Positions 37,124-47,355 are shown, counted from the first letter of the stretch. The stretch: DNA of 64,000 nucleotides from Aquimarina aggregata (GCF_001632745.1 NZ_LQRT01000007.1:60419-124418), one strand, 5' to 3'. Notes: generated by a model not told the origin, from the sequence alone. Numbers and translations are program-made.

Positions 37124-38689
37124 TTATTTTGCAATATTCACAGCCCTTGTTTCTCTAATTACGGTAACTTTTACTTGTCCAGGATATGTCATATCTGTCT
37201 GCACCTTTTGAGAAATCTCAAAAGAAAGGCTCGACGCTCTTTCGTCATTTACTTTCTCACTCTCTACAATAACACGTAATTCTCGTCCCGCTTGAATTGC
37301 ATATGCTTTTTTGACACCATCAAATGCAAAAGCAATTTCTTCTAAATCTTTAAGTCTCTGTATATAAGAATCTAACACCTGTCTTCTAGCTCCTGGTCTT
37401 GCTCCGCTTATTGCATCACAAACTTGAATAATTGGAGAAATTAAAGATGTCATTTCTACTTCATCATGGTGAGCACCTATTGCATTACAAACTTCAGGTT
37501 TTTCACCATATTTCTCTGCCCATTGCATCCCAAGAATAGCATGCGGCACTTCTGTTTCTGTATCAGGAACCTTACCAATATCATGCAATAAACCAGCTCT
37601 TTTAGCCATCTTTGGATTTAACCCTAATTCTGCGGCCATTACACCACAAAGTTTTGCCACTTCCCTAGAGTGTTGTAGTAAATTTTGTCCGTAAGATGAT
37701 CTATATTTCATTCGACCAATAGTCTTAATCAACTCTGGATGTAATCCGTGTATCCCTAAATCTATAACGGTACGTTTACCTACTTCGATTATCTCTTCAT
37801 CTATCTGCTTTCTAGTCTTTCTTACAACCTCTTCTATTCTGGCAGGATGTATTCTTCCATCGGTAACTAATTTATGTAAAGAAAGTCTAGCAACTTCTCT
37901 TCTAACAGAATCAAAACATGATAGAATTATTGCTTCAGGCGTATCATCTACTATGATTTCAACTCCCGTAGCAGCTTCTATAGCTCGTATATTCCTACCT
38001 TCCCGACCAATAATACGTCCTTTTACATCATCACTTTCAATATTAAATACCGAAACGCAATTTTCTATCGCTTCCTCGGTACCAATTCTTTGAATAGTGT
38101 TAATTATAATCTTTTTAGCTTCTTGCTGCGCGGTCAATTTTGCTTCTTCTATTGTATCTTGAATAAGAGACATTGCATCTGTTTTTGCTTGACCCTTTAG
38201 AGATTCTACTAATTGCTCTTTAGCTTCCTCTGCTGATAAGCCAGAAATAACCTCTAATTGTTGTACTTGGCTTTTATGAAGTTTCTTTAGCTCTGTTTGC
38301 TTTTTCTCAAGATAATCATTGCGCTTATCATAATTTTTTATCTTCTCTTCTAACTCGCTATTTAGTTTTTTACCCTTTGATAATTCGTTAGAAACTTGAG
38401 ATTCCTTGTCTCTTGTTCTCTTTTCTGCATCAGCAATTTTTTTATCTCTTGATAAAATTACTTTTTCATGCTCAGATTTTAATTCGATAAACTTTTCTTT
38501 AGCTTGTAGTATCTTATCTTTTTTGATGGTCTCCCCTTCGCTTTTTGCTTCTCTTAAAATACTTTCTGAACTCTTCTTTGCCGTTTTAATAATTTCTGAT
38601 GCTCTGTTGCGCTCCATTACCTTAGCAATAACAAAACCTATTGCTAAACCGGCTATTGAAGCTATAATCAAAAATATAATATTATCCAT
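37124..38689 (-). CDS. rny: Ribonuclease Y
   Basis: A 521-residue membrane-anchored endoribonuclease that starts decay of mRNA. It has an N-terminal membrane helix ([19 protein letters not shown], residues 4-22), a long charged coiled coil (about 25-200), a KH domain with [15 protein letters not shown] (about 225-240), and an HD metal-dependent phosphohydrolase domain (about 330-430) with LLHDIGK and IGAHHDEVE. Length and order match RNase Y. It is the last gene of a minus-strand run with zapA and a likely 6S RNA gene upstream. Confidence 0.96.
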   Translation of the reverse strand: MDNIIFLIIASIAGLAIGFVIAKVMERNRASEIIKTAKKSSESILREAKSEGETIKKDKILQAKEKFIELKSEHEKVILSRDKKIADAEKRTRDKESQVSNELSKGKKLNSELEEKIKNYDKRNDYLEKKQTELKKLHKSQVQQLEVISGLSAEEAKEQLVESLKGQAKTDAMSLIQDTIEEAKLTAQQEAKKIIINTIQRIGTEEAIENCVSVFNIESDDVKGRIIGREGRNIRAIEAATGVEIIVDDTPEAIILSCFDSVRREVARLSLHKLVTDGRIHPARIEEVVRKTRKQIDEEIIEVGKRTVIDLGIHGLHPELIKTIGRMKYRSSYGQNLLQHSREVAKLCGVMAAELGLNPKMAKRAGLLHDIGKVPDTETEVPHAILGMQWAEKYGEKPEVCNAIGAHHDEVEMTSLISPIIQVCDAISGARPGARRQVLDSYIQRLKDLEEIAFAFDGVKKAYAIQAGRELRVIVESEKVNDERASSLSFEISQKVQTDMTYPGQVKVTVIRETRAVNIAK

Positions 38690-38711
38690 AATTTGTGTTA
38701 GTATTTATATA

Positions 38712-38880
38712 TAAAAAAGCCTGCATTAGTAAAGGTTTTGTATAAACTCTGTAAAAACAGGTTTAGGGCTAACAAGCTGCTCAAGAATCCGCTCAAGGCG
38801 GCGCGCTTTTACAACTTAAACTCACCCTTTTTAATTAATTCTTGTTGAGTTTATCAAAATAACAACTAGTGCAGGCAGTA
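38712..38880 (-). ncRNA. ssrS: Probable 6S RNA (6S-Flavo type)
   Basis: The minus strand between zapA and rny has no coding frame but folds as a long rod. The outer stem pairs GCCTGCA with TGCAGGC (plus-strand 38870-38876 and 38719-38725), then extends past one mismatch by TAGT/ACTA. After an internal bubble, ATAAACTC pairs with GAGTTTAT (plus 38847-38854 and 38742-38749), then AACAAG pairs with CTTGTT. A GC-rich apical hairpin around CCGCCTTGAGCGG completes it. The outer stem runs directly into TTTTTT (a terminator). A rod with a large central bubble is the hallmark of 6S RNA, which binds RNA polymerase holoenzyme. In gamma-proteobacteria ssrS also lies next to zapA. Exact ends are approximate. 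Confidence 0.75.
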
Positions 38881-38902
38881 ACCTTATTTAATTTAATGAA
38901 CG

Positions 38903-39193
38903 TTATGATAAATGTTCATGTAACAAATCGCTTAATGCGTTTAATCTATTTGCAACATTATCTTTATCATCATCTTTATCTATAACTTTTTGTTCGACTT
39001 GTGCTGCAAATTGCAATGCACACATGGCTAATACGTCTTGTTTATCTCTTACCGCATAGCTCTGCTCAAACTGTTTTATCATGGCTTCTATCTTTTTAGC
39101 CGCTTTACGTAAACCCTCTTCCTGATCAGGATTAATGGTTAATGGATATACACGATCCGCAATTGATAGTTTAATTTTAAGCTTATCTGCCAT
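38903..39193 (-). CDS. zapA: Cell division protein ZapA
   Basis: A 96-residue cytoplasmic protein that binds FtsZ polymers and bundles them at the division ring. Diagnostic features are KIKLSIADRVYPLTINPDQE at the start, LRKAAKKIEAMIKQFEQSYAVRDKQDVLAMCALQF in the helical body, and a long coiled-coil C-terminus. Length is normal. It lies 7 bases after the upstream coiled-coil gene, a typical flavobacterial pair, and 23 bases before the 6S RNA region. Confidence 0.92.
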   Translation of the reverse strand: MADKLKIKLSIADRVYPLTINPDQEEGLRKAAKKIEAMIKQFEQSYAVRDKQDVLAMCALQFAAQVEQKVIDKDDDKDNVANRLNALSDLLHEHLS

Positions 39194-39200
39194 AGTATAC

Positions 39201-39491
39201 TTATTCAGAGAGCTGTGCTATACACATATCAATCTCTCTTATTAAAGCGTTTATCTTGAGCTTGGTCTCCCTTTTATATTTATCACTGCCCAGCATTGCG
39301 TTTGCATTTTTAAGTGAGCTAAATTTTTCTTCCCACTGCTGTAACTGATCTACTTGAAGTGATGATTCTGATTCTAATTCCTGAATTTTAAGCTTTAAAT
39401 CTGCATTCTGTTGCTTCATTAATTCATACTTATGCAGCAGCTTACTTATCCTATTCTCAAGAGAATCAACAATTTCAATTAAATCACTCAT
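39201..39491 (-). CDS. Small coiled-coil protein next to zapA
   Basis: A 96-residue soluble protein composed of a long heptad-rich helix (LIEIVDSLENRISKLLHKYELMKQQ, then NADLKLKIQELESESSLQ), with a short conserved tail (INALIREIDMCIAQLSE). It precedes zapA in the same operon across the Flavobacteriaceae, in the manner of ZapB-like partners, so a role in division is likely but inferred. There is no membrane segment. ZapB homology should not be claimed without a search. Confidence 0.72.
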   Translation of the reverse strand: MSDLIEIVDSLENRISKLLHKYELMKQQNADLKLKIQELESESSLQVDQLQQWEEKFSSLKNANAMLGSDKYKRETKLKINALIREIDMCIAQLSE

Positions 39492-39580
39492 TAATATGTT
39501 TTACACAATACACGTTACACAAAGTTAACATACCAATTGAAAAAACCCAATAGTTTTTAAACTAATTTTGATAGCGTGTT

Positions 39581-40702
39581 TTATTCATTACTATTTGAAG
39601 ATATTTCTTCTACCTTAGCCAATGAAGAGGCTATAATTTGATGCATATCATAGTATCTATACTCGGCTAATCTACCTCCTAAAATCACATTTTTTAAAGT
39701 TTGAGATTCTGCTTTATATTTTTTAAAGAGTTTTTGGTTTTCATCGTTATTTATTGGGTAATAGGCCTCTTTACTTCTATCCCAAGCTTCAGGATATTCT
39801 CTAGTAATAATCGTTTTATCTTGAGTTCCAAATTCGAAATGCTTATGTTCTATAATACGTGTAAAATCATAAGAAGCATCATTATAGTTCACAACTGCAT
39901 TACCTTGAAAATTATCAATTCCTAATAATTCATTTTCAAAACGTAGTGATCGGTATTCTAATTGTCCGTATTTATAGTCAAAAAATTCATCCATTTTACC
40001 TGTATACACAACGGTATCGGCTAGTAACTCTAGTTGTTCTCTATCTTCAAAAAAATCAATATTCGTTTTGGTATCTATTCCTTTTAACAATCCATTAATA
40101 ATGACGTTATACCCTCCTATTGGTATACCTTGATATTTATCATTAAAGTAATTATTATTAAACGTAAAACGTACTGGTAAGCGTTTAATTATAAAAGCAG
40201 GCAGTTCTTTTGCCTTTTTACCCCATTGTTTTTCTGTATATTCTTTTATAAAAGTCTCATAAATATCCTTACCTGCCAAAGAAAGCGCTTGTTCTTCTAA
40301 ATTTTTTGGAGATTTGGTTCCGTATTTTGCTATTTGTTTATTTATAATATCTCGGGCTTCTTCTGGTGTTTTTGTACCCCATAATTGATAAAATGTATTC
40401 ATATTAAAAGGTAAATTATAGAGTTTACCTTTTGATAAAGACAATGGGGAATTTATATAATTATTAAACTCAGCAAATTGATTTACATAATCCCAAATTC
40501 TTTTGTCGTTTGTATGAAAAATATGTGCTCCATATTTATGCACATTAATCCCTTCTTGTTCTTCACAATATACATTACCCCCCAAGTGATTTCTCTTATC
40601 GATAACTAAGCACTTTTTATTTCGCTTTGTCATTTCATGAGCAAAAACGCTTCCAAACAAACCAGCCCCAACAATAAGGTAATCATACTTTTTATTAGCC
40701 AC
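39581..40702 (-). CDS. glf: UDP-galactopyranose mutase
   Basis: A 373-residue flavoenzyme that isomerises UDP-galactopyranose to UDP-galactofuranose, the donor for galactofuranose in surface glycans. It has the N-terminal FAD dinucleotide-binding motif YLIVGAGLFGSVFAHEM, the NHLGGNVYCEE loop, HKYGAHIFHTN with the flavin-contacting His, the GYNVIINGLL segment, and the conserved C-terminal Arg/Tyr region GGRLAEYRYYDMHQ. Length is normal. A divergent glycosyltransferase gene lies 216 bases away, forming a galactofuranose pair. Upstream a TAnnTTTG element is seen on the minus strand at 40725-40732. Confidence 0.97.
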   Translation of the reverse strand: MANKKYDYLIVGAGLFGSVFAHEMTKRNKKCLVIDKRNHLGGNVYCEEQEGINVHKYGAHIFHTNDKRIWDYVNQFAEFNNYINSPLSLSKGKLYNLPFNMNTFYQLWGTKTPEEARDIINKQIAKYGTKSPKNLEEQALSLAGKDIYETFIKEYTEKQWGKKAKELPAFIIKRLPVRFTFNNNYFNDKYQGIPIGGYNVIINGLLKGIDTKTNIDFFEDREQLELLADTVVYTGKMDEFFDYKYGQLEYRSLRFENELLGIDNFQGNAVVNYNDASYDFTRIIEHKHFEFGTQDKTIITREYPEAWDRSKEAYYPINNDENQKLFKKYKAESQTLKNVILGGRLAEYRYYDMHQIIASSLAKVEEISSNSNE

Positions 40703-40724
40703 TCTTACTATTTTAAGTTATTTT

Positions 40725-40732
40725 CAAACGTA
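40725..40732 (-). promoter_or_regulatory. Bacteroidota-type -7 element of glf
   Basis: Minus-strand TACGTTTG, an exact TAnnTTTG match, 22 bases upstream of the glf start codon. No clear -33 box. Confidence 0.45.
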
Positions 40733-40917
40733 TTTTAAGGTACTTCATAGATCATCTCCTATTTCATCATTCACCTTCTAGATTAAATAATGGTCAAAGC
40801 TAATACTTTATAATGATTTACCTAAATCAAATTGTAATTGCCATAATTATCTTAACAATAAATGTTCTCAAAAAATAAAATGTATGTATCTTTCCTACCA
40901 GAAATGTGACTATAATT

Positions 40918-41964
40918 ATGATAGGGTATTATATCTCAAGAAATTACAAATCTCTTTTTAACGCAGCCGGAAAAGCAAAAACCGATTGTGAATTTGTTTT
41001 ACAAGAAATGGGCTTTAAAAACCTGGGGTTTAAGCAATCATCTATTCCTAATTCTGCAATGGGAACGATTAAAAATTTCTTCGGAATTACCATGGCATTA
41101 TTTCGGTTGCCATTTAAAAGTGTTTTATGTACGCAATACCCTTTGAACAAATTCAGAAAATATGTTTTATTTATCGCTCATTTAAAGCGATGCAAAATTA
41201 TCACCATTGTCCATGATGTAAGATACCTAAAAGGCAGAACTGGCAGTGCCGATAAGGAATTAAAAAAAATCATCACTTCTGATGCAATTATTGTTCATAA
41301 TCCTGCGATGAAAGATTGGTTTGTTTCACAAAATGTGCAAATACCGATAATTGTTCTAGGTATATTTGACTATACTTTAACTAAAGGATTACCTGCACAA
41401 AATAACAATAACACAGGTCAACAACCATATGAAATAGTATATGCCGGTGGTTTTGGAGATGGTAAAAATTCTTATATTTTTGACCTTGACACTCTTGCCA
41501 AGAATAACTTTAAAATGAAACTTTATGGCTTAGGTTTTGATCACAATAAGCTTAAAGTAAATAAAGAAGAATCAATATTATCTTATGAAGGTGCTTTTCC
41601 ATCAGATGTAGTTGCGTATCATATTGAAGGATCATTCGGATTAGTATGGGACGGCAACTCTACAGAAGAATGTAGTGGGCAATATGGACAATATTTAAAA
41701 TTTAACAACCCACACAAAACTTCACTCTACATCTTATGTGGACTTCCGGTTATCGTATGGGAGAAAGCAGCAATTAGCAAATTTATAATGGAAAATAAAT
41801 TAGGATTAACCATTTCTAATTTAAAAGATTTAAGTGAGAAATTAGAGAACTTATCTCCTGAAGAATATCAAACCATGAAAAATAACGTAAATCAAGTAAG
41901 ATCTAAAATAATATCAGGAGGTTATTTAAATAATGCAGTTAATGAAGCTTTACAGAGCATCTAA
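40918..41964 (+). CDS. Glycosyltransferase, probably galactofuranosyltransferase
   Basis: A 348-residue soluble transferase resembling bacterial beta-1,6-galactofuranosyltransferases (WbbI-like). Motifs include an N-terminal helix pair, KIITIVHDVRYLKGR, a central VYAGGFGDGKNSYIFDL nucleotide-contact region, GLVWDGNSTEECSGQYGQY and the C-terminal donor-site stretch NPHKTSLYILCGLPVIVWEKAAI. The start used is ATG at 40918; the frame can extend four codons to GTG at 40906. The adjacent, divergent glf gene makes the donor substrate, which supports the role. Acceptor identity is unknown. Confidence 0.82.
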   Translation: MIGYYISRNYKSLFNAAGKAKTDCEFVLQEMGFKNLGFKQSSIPNSAMGTIKNFFGITMALFRLPFKSVLCTQYPLNKFRKYVLFIAHLKRCKIITIVHDVRYLKGRTGSADKELKKIITSDAIIVHNPAMKDWFVSQNVQIPIIVLGIFDYTLTKGLPAQNNNNTGQQPYEIVYAGGFGDGKNSYIFDLDTLAKNNFKMKLYGLGFDHNKLKVNKEESILSYEGAFPSDVVAYHIEGSFGLVWDGNSTEECSGQYGQYLKFNNPHKTSLYILCGLPVIVWEKAAISKFIMENKLGLTISNLKDLSEKLENLSPEEYQTMKNNVNQVRSKIISGGYLNNAVNEALQSI

Positions 41965-42024
41965 CTTCAAAAAAAATAAGTAGATTTATACTTTGTGTAT
42001 AAAAAATCATCCACACAACCGTCT

Positions 42025-43713
42025 ATGCGTGCAATTACACTTTTATTTATATCTAGTTTGACTTTTTGTTATGGACAAAAAGATGTCACTAAAGATTATT
42101 TCATGAACCCCCTTGATATACCTATGGTTGTATCTGGTACATTTGGTGAGTTACGATCTAACCATTTTCATTCTGGATTAGATATGAAAACCAATGGCGA
42201 AGAGGGTTTGAATGTGTATGCAGCAGCAGATGGAAGAATCAGTAGAATAAAAATTTCTCATGGGGGATATGGTAAAGCTCTCTATGTTGTGCACCCCAAC
42301 GGCTATACTACCGTATATGCTCATTTAAAAAAATTCGCTCCAGAAATTGAAGATTTTGTAAAAGAAAAACAGTATGCCAAAGAATCCTATGAGATAGAAC
42401 TTTTTCCTAAATCCAATTCTTTGTTACTTAAAAAAGGAGACATTATAGCATATAGTGGAAATACCGGAGGTAGTTCTGGGCCTCATCTTCATTTTGAAAT
42501 CAGAGATACAAGGTCTCGCCCTATGAACCCAATGAATTTTGGAATCGAAGTAAAAGATACTAGAAAACCAATTGTAAAAGGTCTTTGGGCATATACTCTA
42601 GATAAAAACGCACATGTAAATGGGCATCAAAAAACATTTCAACTTAAATTGATACCCAATGAAAATGGAACTTTTATAGCTGAAAATATAGAAGCGCTAG
42701 GTAAAATTGGATTTGGCGTTTCAACAATAGATAAACAAGATCTCGCCAACAACAATAATGGTGTATATAAGATTACCACAGAAATTAATGGACAAGAAAA
42801 TCTAAAACTAGAAATGAATCGTTTTTCTTTTTCAGAAACTCGATATGCTAATAGACTAATAGATTACTCGTACTACAAAAAGAACCGCACTAGAATTAGT
42901 AAATTGTTTGTTGAAAAAAACAACCCTTTAACAGTCTATAAAACCAAATCAAATAATGGTTTTCTAAATATAGAAGATAGTCTTTCTTATAATTATAAAA
43001 TTCATATTAAAGATTTTAAAAATAACACCACTACGATCGAAGTCCCTATACTAGGTAAACTCTCCTCTTCTATTATAAAAAAAGAAAAAAATGTAACACC
43101 AAATCTTGCAACTACTTCAGAGAATTATACATTTAATTCAGGTATTGTTGACCTACTCATACCTAAAGGAAGTTTATATGATGATACATATTTGGATTTG
43201 TCTGTCACAGGAGAAATTGCGCACATACATAACGATCAAACTCCGCTTCACAAAAATATGACTTTAGTTTTTGATGTTTCACATTATAAAGAAGAGGATA
43301 AAAAAAAGTTGTATATCGGTCGTATGTATAATAATGACAAAATTTCATATTCAAGGACTTCAAAAAAAGGAAGTCGATTCTCTACTCGAACTCGTACATT
43401 CGGGAAATATTCTTTATTTACAGATACGCAAAAACCAACAATTGTTCCGATAAATGTTTCAAGTAAAAAATGGATTTCTAAAGCAACACATTTAAAAGTA
43501 AAAATCAATGATTCAGAATCTGGTATTAAAAGTTATAGAGGTACTCTTAATGGGAAGTTTATCCTTATGGAGTATGATTACAAAACAGGAATGTTAATTT
43601 ATGACTTTAACGATGATATTATTTCAGATTCAGAAAATAATTTTAAACTTGTTGTGTTAGATAATCTAGATAATAGAGCAACATTCGAAACGACATTCTA
43701 TAGAAAACCTTAA
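42025..43713 (+). CDS. Exported M23-family metallopeptidase
   Basis: A 562-residue exported protein of the lysostaphin-type M23 family (LytM). The start is ATG at 42025, which gives a clean signal peptide (MRAITLLFISSLTFCYGQ); a GTG ten codons upstream is possible. The catalytic domain occupies about 25-200. NHFHSGLD supplies the first zinc His and Asp, YAHLKKFA the third element, and GPHLHFEIR the HLH zinc pair. The remaining 350 residues are beta-rich repeats of unknown role. Such enzymes cut peptidoglycan cross-links or regulate cell-wall hydrolases. All zinc ligands are present, so an active enzyme is predicted. It lies 60 bases after the glycosyltransferase and 13 before the TonB receptor. 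Confidence 0.9.
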   Translation: MRAITLLFISSLTFCYGQKDVTKDYFMNPLDIPMVVSGTFGELRSNHFHSGLDMKTNGEEGLNVYAAADGRISRIKISHGGYGKALYVVHPNGYTTVYAHLKKFAPEIEDFVKEKQYAKESYEIELFPKSNSLLLKKGDIIAYSGNTGGSSGPHLHFEIRDTRSRPMNPMNFGIEVKDTRKPIVKGLWAYTLDKNAHVNGHQKTFQLKLIPNENGTFIAENIEALGKIGFGVSTIDKQDLANNNNGVYKITTEINGQENLKLEMNRFSFSETRYANRLIDYSYYKKNRTRISKLFVEKNNPLTVYKTKSNNGFLNIEDSLSYNYKIHIKDFKNNTTTIEVPILGKLSSSIIKKEKNVTPNLATTSENYTFNSGIVDLLIPKGSLYDDTYLDLSVTGEIAHIHNDQTPLHKNMTLVFDVSHYKEEDKKKLYIGRMYNNDKISYSRTSKKGSRFSTRTRTFGKYSLFTDTQKPTIVPINVSSKKWISKATHLKVKINDSESGIKSYRGTLNGKFILMEYDYKTGMLIYDFNDDIISDSENNFKLVVLDNLDNRATFETTFYRKP

Positions 43714-43726
43714 ATACTCTTAATTC

Positions 43727-46201
43727 TTGAAAAATCAATTTTTCCTTTTTCTGATCCCATTACTCTTTGCGAGCATTTATTCAACAGCACAAACGGCCAC
43801 ACTAAAAGGGGTTGTTTTAGATGAAAATAATACACCTATAGCAGGAGCAAACATATCTTATGATAACTCTGGTACACAATCCGACAAAAATGGTGTTTAT
43901 GAATTAACTATACCTGCAAATCAAGAGATTCAAGTAAATATTTCACATATAAGCTTAAAAAACCTTCGATTCATGATCAAACTTGATGAAAATCAAGAAT
44001 ATGAACTTAATCCGGTTTTAAAAACAAGTGTAGAACAAATAAGTGAAGTCGTTATATCTGGTAGGGAAAGAAAAACGGTACAAGGAATTACTATTTTAGA
44101 CCCAGAAACTATACGAGCTACACCTTCTGCAAATGCAGGTGTCGAGGGTTTACTTAAAAGTTTACCTGGGGTAAGTTCTAATAATGAATTAAGTACTCAA
44201 TATGCGGTAAGAGGTGGTAATTTTGATGAAAATCTTGTTTATGTTAACGAAATTGAAGTATACAGACCTTTTCTAATTAGATCTGGACAACAAGAAGGAC
44301 TAAGCTTTGTTAATACTGATCTGGTTCGTAATGTTGATTTTTCTGCAGGAGGGTTTCAATCTAAATATGGAGATAAACTATCATCTGTGCTTGATATTAC
44401 ATACAAAAGACCTACAAAACTAGGAGCTACAGCAGATTTAAGCTTGTTAGGAGCAAGTGTATCTGCCGGAGGTATATCTAAAAGTAAAAAGTTAGCAGCT
44501 ATTATCGGTTTAAGATATAGAGACAATAGTTTATTGGTAAACTCCCGAAATACTGAAGTTAATTTTAAACCTAGTTTTGCGGATATTCAGACATATATAT
44601 CTTACAATGTTACAGATAAATTTGAATTAGGTTTTTTAGGAAATTTGGCTTTAAACACATACGACTACGAACCATTAACTGAACAGGTAAATTTTGGTAC
44701 CTTACAATTTGTACAAGCATTAACGGTTTCATATCAAGGTCAAGAAAATGATAAGTACGAAACTTATTTTGGAGCACTTAAAGGAACGTATAGACCTAAC
44801 GAAAATCTAACCTTAAAGTTTATAGCATCTGCTTATCAAACCCAAGAGCAAGAGCATTTTGATATTTTTGCAAATTATGCACTAGGAACAGTAAACACGG
44901 ATATTGGAAGTGAAAATGTAGGAGAAATCGAATTTAGTGAAGGAGTAGGTTCACAATTAACGCATGCTCGTAATGATTTGGATGCTGTAATTGTAAATGC
45001 AGAACATAAAGGAACTTATATTCAGGATCAACATCAGTTTGATTGGGGTATCAAATATACTTCTGAAGATATTAGAGATCGTTTAGAGGAATTCGAGATT
45101 ATCGACTCTGCTGGTTTCTCATTGCGACCTATTATTCTAGATATTCGAAATGATGAACCTCGTACTCCTTTTGCCTCTCCTATTGTACCTTTCGAGAGTG
45201 TAAGAGCTATTAATAATGCCAAAATTGATCGAATTTCAGGATATGCACAATACAACCTACGTTCTTCTATTAACGATCATGAGATTTGGACAAATATAGG
45301 AGTTCGAGCACACAACTGGAATATTTCGGGACCTACTGTAGAGAGTAGTGATTCTCAAATAGTATTTAGCCCGCGTGCACAATTTGCCATAAAACCAAAT
45401 TGGAAACAAAATATGATTTTTAGACTGTCAGGAGGATGGTATCATCAACCGCCATTTTACAGAGAGCTACGAAATCAATTTGGAGTTGTAGTTCCCGAAG
45501 TCAAAGCACAGCAATCTATCCACGCAGTACTTGGCCATGATTATAGTTTTAAACTTTGGAAACGCCCTTTCGTTCTGTCATCAGAAGGGTATTATAAAAA
45601 ACTAACAGATGTAAACCCATATACTATCGAAAATGTTAGAATACGGTATCGTGCTAATAATAATGCTGAAGCATTTGCCTATGGCTTAGATTTACGTCTG
45701 AATGGTGAATTTGTTCCAGGAACTGAAAGCTGGGTAAGTATTGGTTATTTAAAAACCGAAGAAAATATAGATAATAGAGGTTACATCCCAAGACCAACAG
45801 ATCAGCGTTTAAAAGTTGGTGTTCTTTTTCAGGACTACGTTCCTACTATACCAAGCCTAAAAATGTATTTAAACATGGTATATCAAACAGGGTTACCTAG
45901 TGGTTCGCCCGGTTTTGCAGATCCATATGATTTTGCAGATCAATCAAGACTAAGAGATTATCGAAGAGCTGATTTAGGAATTTCATATATTGTAGTAGAT
46001 AGTGACAAACGATTATCCCAAGGAAGTTTCTTTAACAATTTTAAAGAATTAAGCCTTGGTTTTGTAATTTATAACCTATTTGATTCTCAAAATGCTATAA
46101 CAAATACATTTGTGCGTGATGCATCTAGTCAGCAGCAATTTGCTGTTCCTAATTTTTTAACTCCTCGCGTATTCAATGTACGTCTAGGAATGAAATTTTA
46201 A
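43727..46201 (+). CDS. TonB-dependent outer membrane receptor
   Basis: An 824-residue receptor with signal peptide (1-22, ending YSTAQ). Next is a carboxypeptidase-like regulatory domain (about 24-105, LKGVVLDENNTPIAGANISY). The plug domain (about 110-230) includes EGLLKSLPGVSSNNELSTQYAVRGGNFDENLVYVN in pieces, and a 22-strand barrel ends FNVRLGMKF. The final Phe is the usual OMP signature. The ligand cannot be read, and no SusD-like partner is adjacent, so a siderophore or vitamin role is equally possible. The start codon is TTG at 43727; no ATG is present before the signal peptide. The 13-base gap to the M23 gene suggests one transcript. Confidence 0.9.
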   Translation: MKNQFFLFLIPLLFASIYSTAQTATLKGVVLDENNTPIAGANISYDNSGTQSDKNGVYELTIPANQEIQVNISHISLKNLRFMIKLDENQEYELNPVLKTSVEQISEVVISGRERKTVQGITILDPETIRATPSANAGVEGLLKSLPGVSSNNELSTQYAVRGGNFDENLVYVNEIEVYRPFLIRSGQQEGLSFVNTDLVRNVDFSAGGFQSKYGDKLSSVLDITYKRPTKLGATADLSLLGASVSAGGISKSKKLAAIIGLRYRDNSLLVNSRNTEVNFKPSFADIQTYISYNVTDKFELGFLGNLALNTYDYEPLTEQVNFGTLQFVQALTVSYQGQENDKYETYFGALKGTYRPNENLTLKFIASAYQTQEQEHFDIFANYALGTVNTDIGSENVGEIEFSEGVGSQLTHARNDLDAVIVNAEHKGTYIQDQHQFDWGIKYTSEDIRDRLEEFEIIDSAGFSLRPIILDIRNDEPRTPFASPIVPFESVRAINNAKIDRISGYAQYNLRSSINDHEIWTNIGVRAHNWNISGPTVESSDSQIVFSPRAQFAIKPNWKQNMIFRLSGGWYHQPPFYRELRNQFGVVVPEVKAQQSIHAVLGHDYSFKLWKRPFVLSSEGYYKKLTDVNPYTIENVRIRYRANNNAEAFAYGLDLRLNGEFVPGTESWVSIGYLKTEENIDNRGYIPRPTDQRLKVGVLFQDYVPTIPSLKMYLNMVYQTGLPSGSPGFADPYDFADQSRLRDYRRADLGISYIVVDSDKRLSQGSFFNNFKELSLGFVIYNLFDSQNAITNTFVRDASSQQQFAVPNFLTPRVFNVRLGMKF

Positions 46202-46206
46202 TATTT

Positions 46207-47355
46207 CTATTCATTCATAAATTTCTTTAATACATCAACAACATAATCTATTTCATCTTTGGTGTTGTATTTTGAAAAAGAAAAACGAACAGATGGTTTT
46301 TCTAAATCCTCAGGAGATAAAATCTCGGTTAACACATGCGACCCTTTACTACTGCCACTTTGGCAAGCACTACCTTTAGAACAAGCAATTCCATTAATAT
46401 CTAAATGAAATAATAATATCCCTGCTTTTTCTTGAGAAACTGGTAAACAAACATTAATTAAAGTATACGTACTGTAATCATGATCACAACAACTAGCATT
46501 AAATTTAACTCCAGGAATATCTTTTTTTAATACATCTATGAAATATTTTTTTAAGTCTAATACATAAGCCTTTTCTTCGTCTAGGTTTTCGTAGGCCAGA
46601 CGCAGCGCTTCATCCATTCCTGCAATATTATGAACACTTTCTGTACCCGCGCGATACCCTCTCTCCTGTTCTCCTCCGAAAATCAAAGGTTTTAATCCAG
46701 AATTTTTTCTAATATATGCGAAACCAACCCCTTTTGGACCATGAAATTTATGTGCACTTACTGCTGTAAAATCTACATTTAGTTCATTTAGTTTTACTTC
46801 TAAATGCCCAATAGATTGTACCATATCACTATGAAAAAGGGCATCATGTGTTTTACACAAATCACCTACTCTATCAATATCTAATAAAGTACCAACTTCA
46901 TTATTAACGTGCATAAGACTAACTAAAGCCTTTTCTTGAGAACTATTTAATAATGTTTCTAAATGAGTATAGTCAATAGCACCTTTTTCTGTAATATTTA
47001 CATAACTTACCTCTACTCCTGTAAAAGACTCTATTTCCTGTACAGTATGTAAAACTGCATGATGTTCTATTTTAGAAGTAATAATGTGTTTTACTCCTAA
47101 ATCACGAACAGCACTATGTAGTACCAAATTATCCGCTTCTGTACCTCCTGAAGTAAAAATAATCTCTGATGCCTTAACACCTAAATAATTAGCGATATTT
47201 TTACGAGCTTGTTCGATATGATTCTTGGCAGAACGACCAAAACCATGAGTCGAAGAAGGGTTTCCAAAATCTTCTTCCAAAACTGATACCATTTTGGTAA
47301 TAACCTCTGGCCTTACCTTTGTTGTTGCGGCACTATCAAAATAAACTTTTTGCAT
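46207..47355 (-). CDS. Cysteine desulfurase (IscS/NifS family)
   Basis: A 382-residue PLP-dependent enzyme that takes sulfur from cysteine for Fe-S clusters or thiolation. The start at ATG 47355 gives the family N-terminus MQKVYFDSAATTKVRPEV; a longer frame begins at 47364. Motifs are the FGNPSSTHGFGR segment, GTEADNLVL, the PLP-lysine motif SAHKFHGPKG and the mobile loop with the catalytic Cys in CSKGSACQSG. It faces the TonB receptor gene tail to tail. It is not beside an isc or suf operon, so its assigned role (IscS- or NifS-like, not SufS) is inferred from motif order. Confidence 0.92.
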   Translation of the reverse strand: MQKVYFDSAATTKVRPEVITKMVSVLEEDFGNPSSTHGFGRSAKNHIEQARKNIANYLGVKASEIIFTSGGTEADNLVLHSAVRDLGVKHIITSKIEHHAVLHTVQEIESFTGVEVSYVNITEKGAIDYTHLETLLNSSQEKALVSLMHVNNEVGTLLDIDRVGDLCKTHDALFHSDMVQSIGHLEVKLNELNVDFTAVSAHKFHGPKGVGFAYIRKNSGLKPLIFGGEQERGYRAGTESVHNIAGMDEALRLAYENLDEEKAYVLDLKKYFIDVLKKDIPGVKFNASCCDHDYSTYTLINVCLPVSQEKAGILLFHLDINGIACSKGSACQSGSSKGSHVLTEILSPEDLEKPSVRFSFSKYNTKDEIDYVVDVLKKFMNE

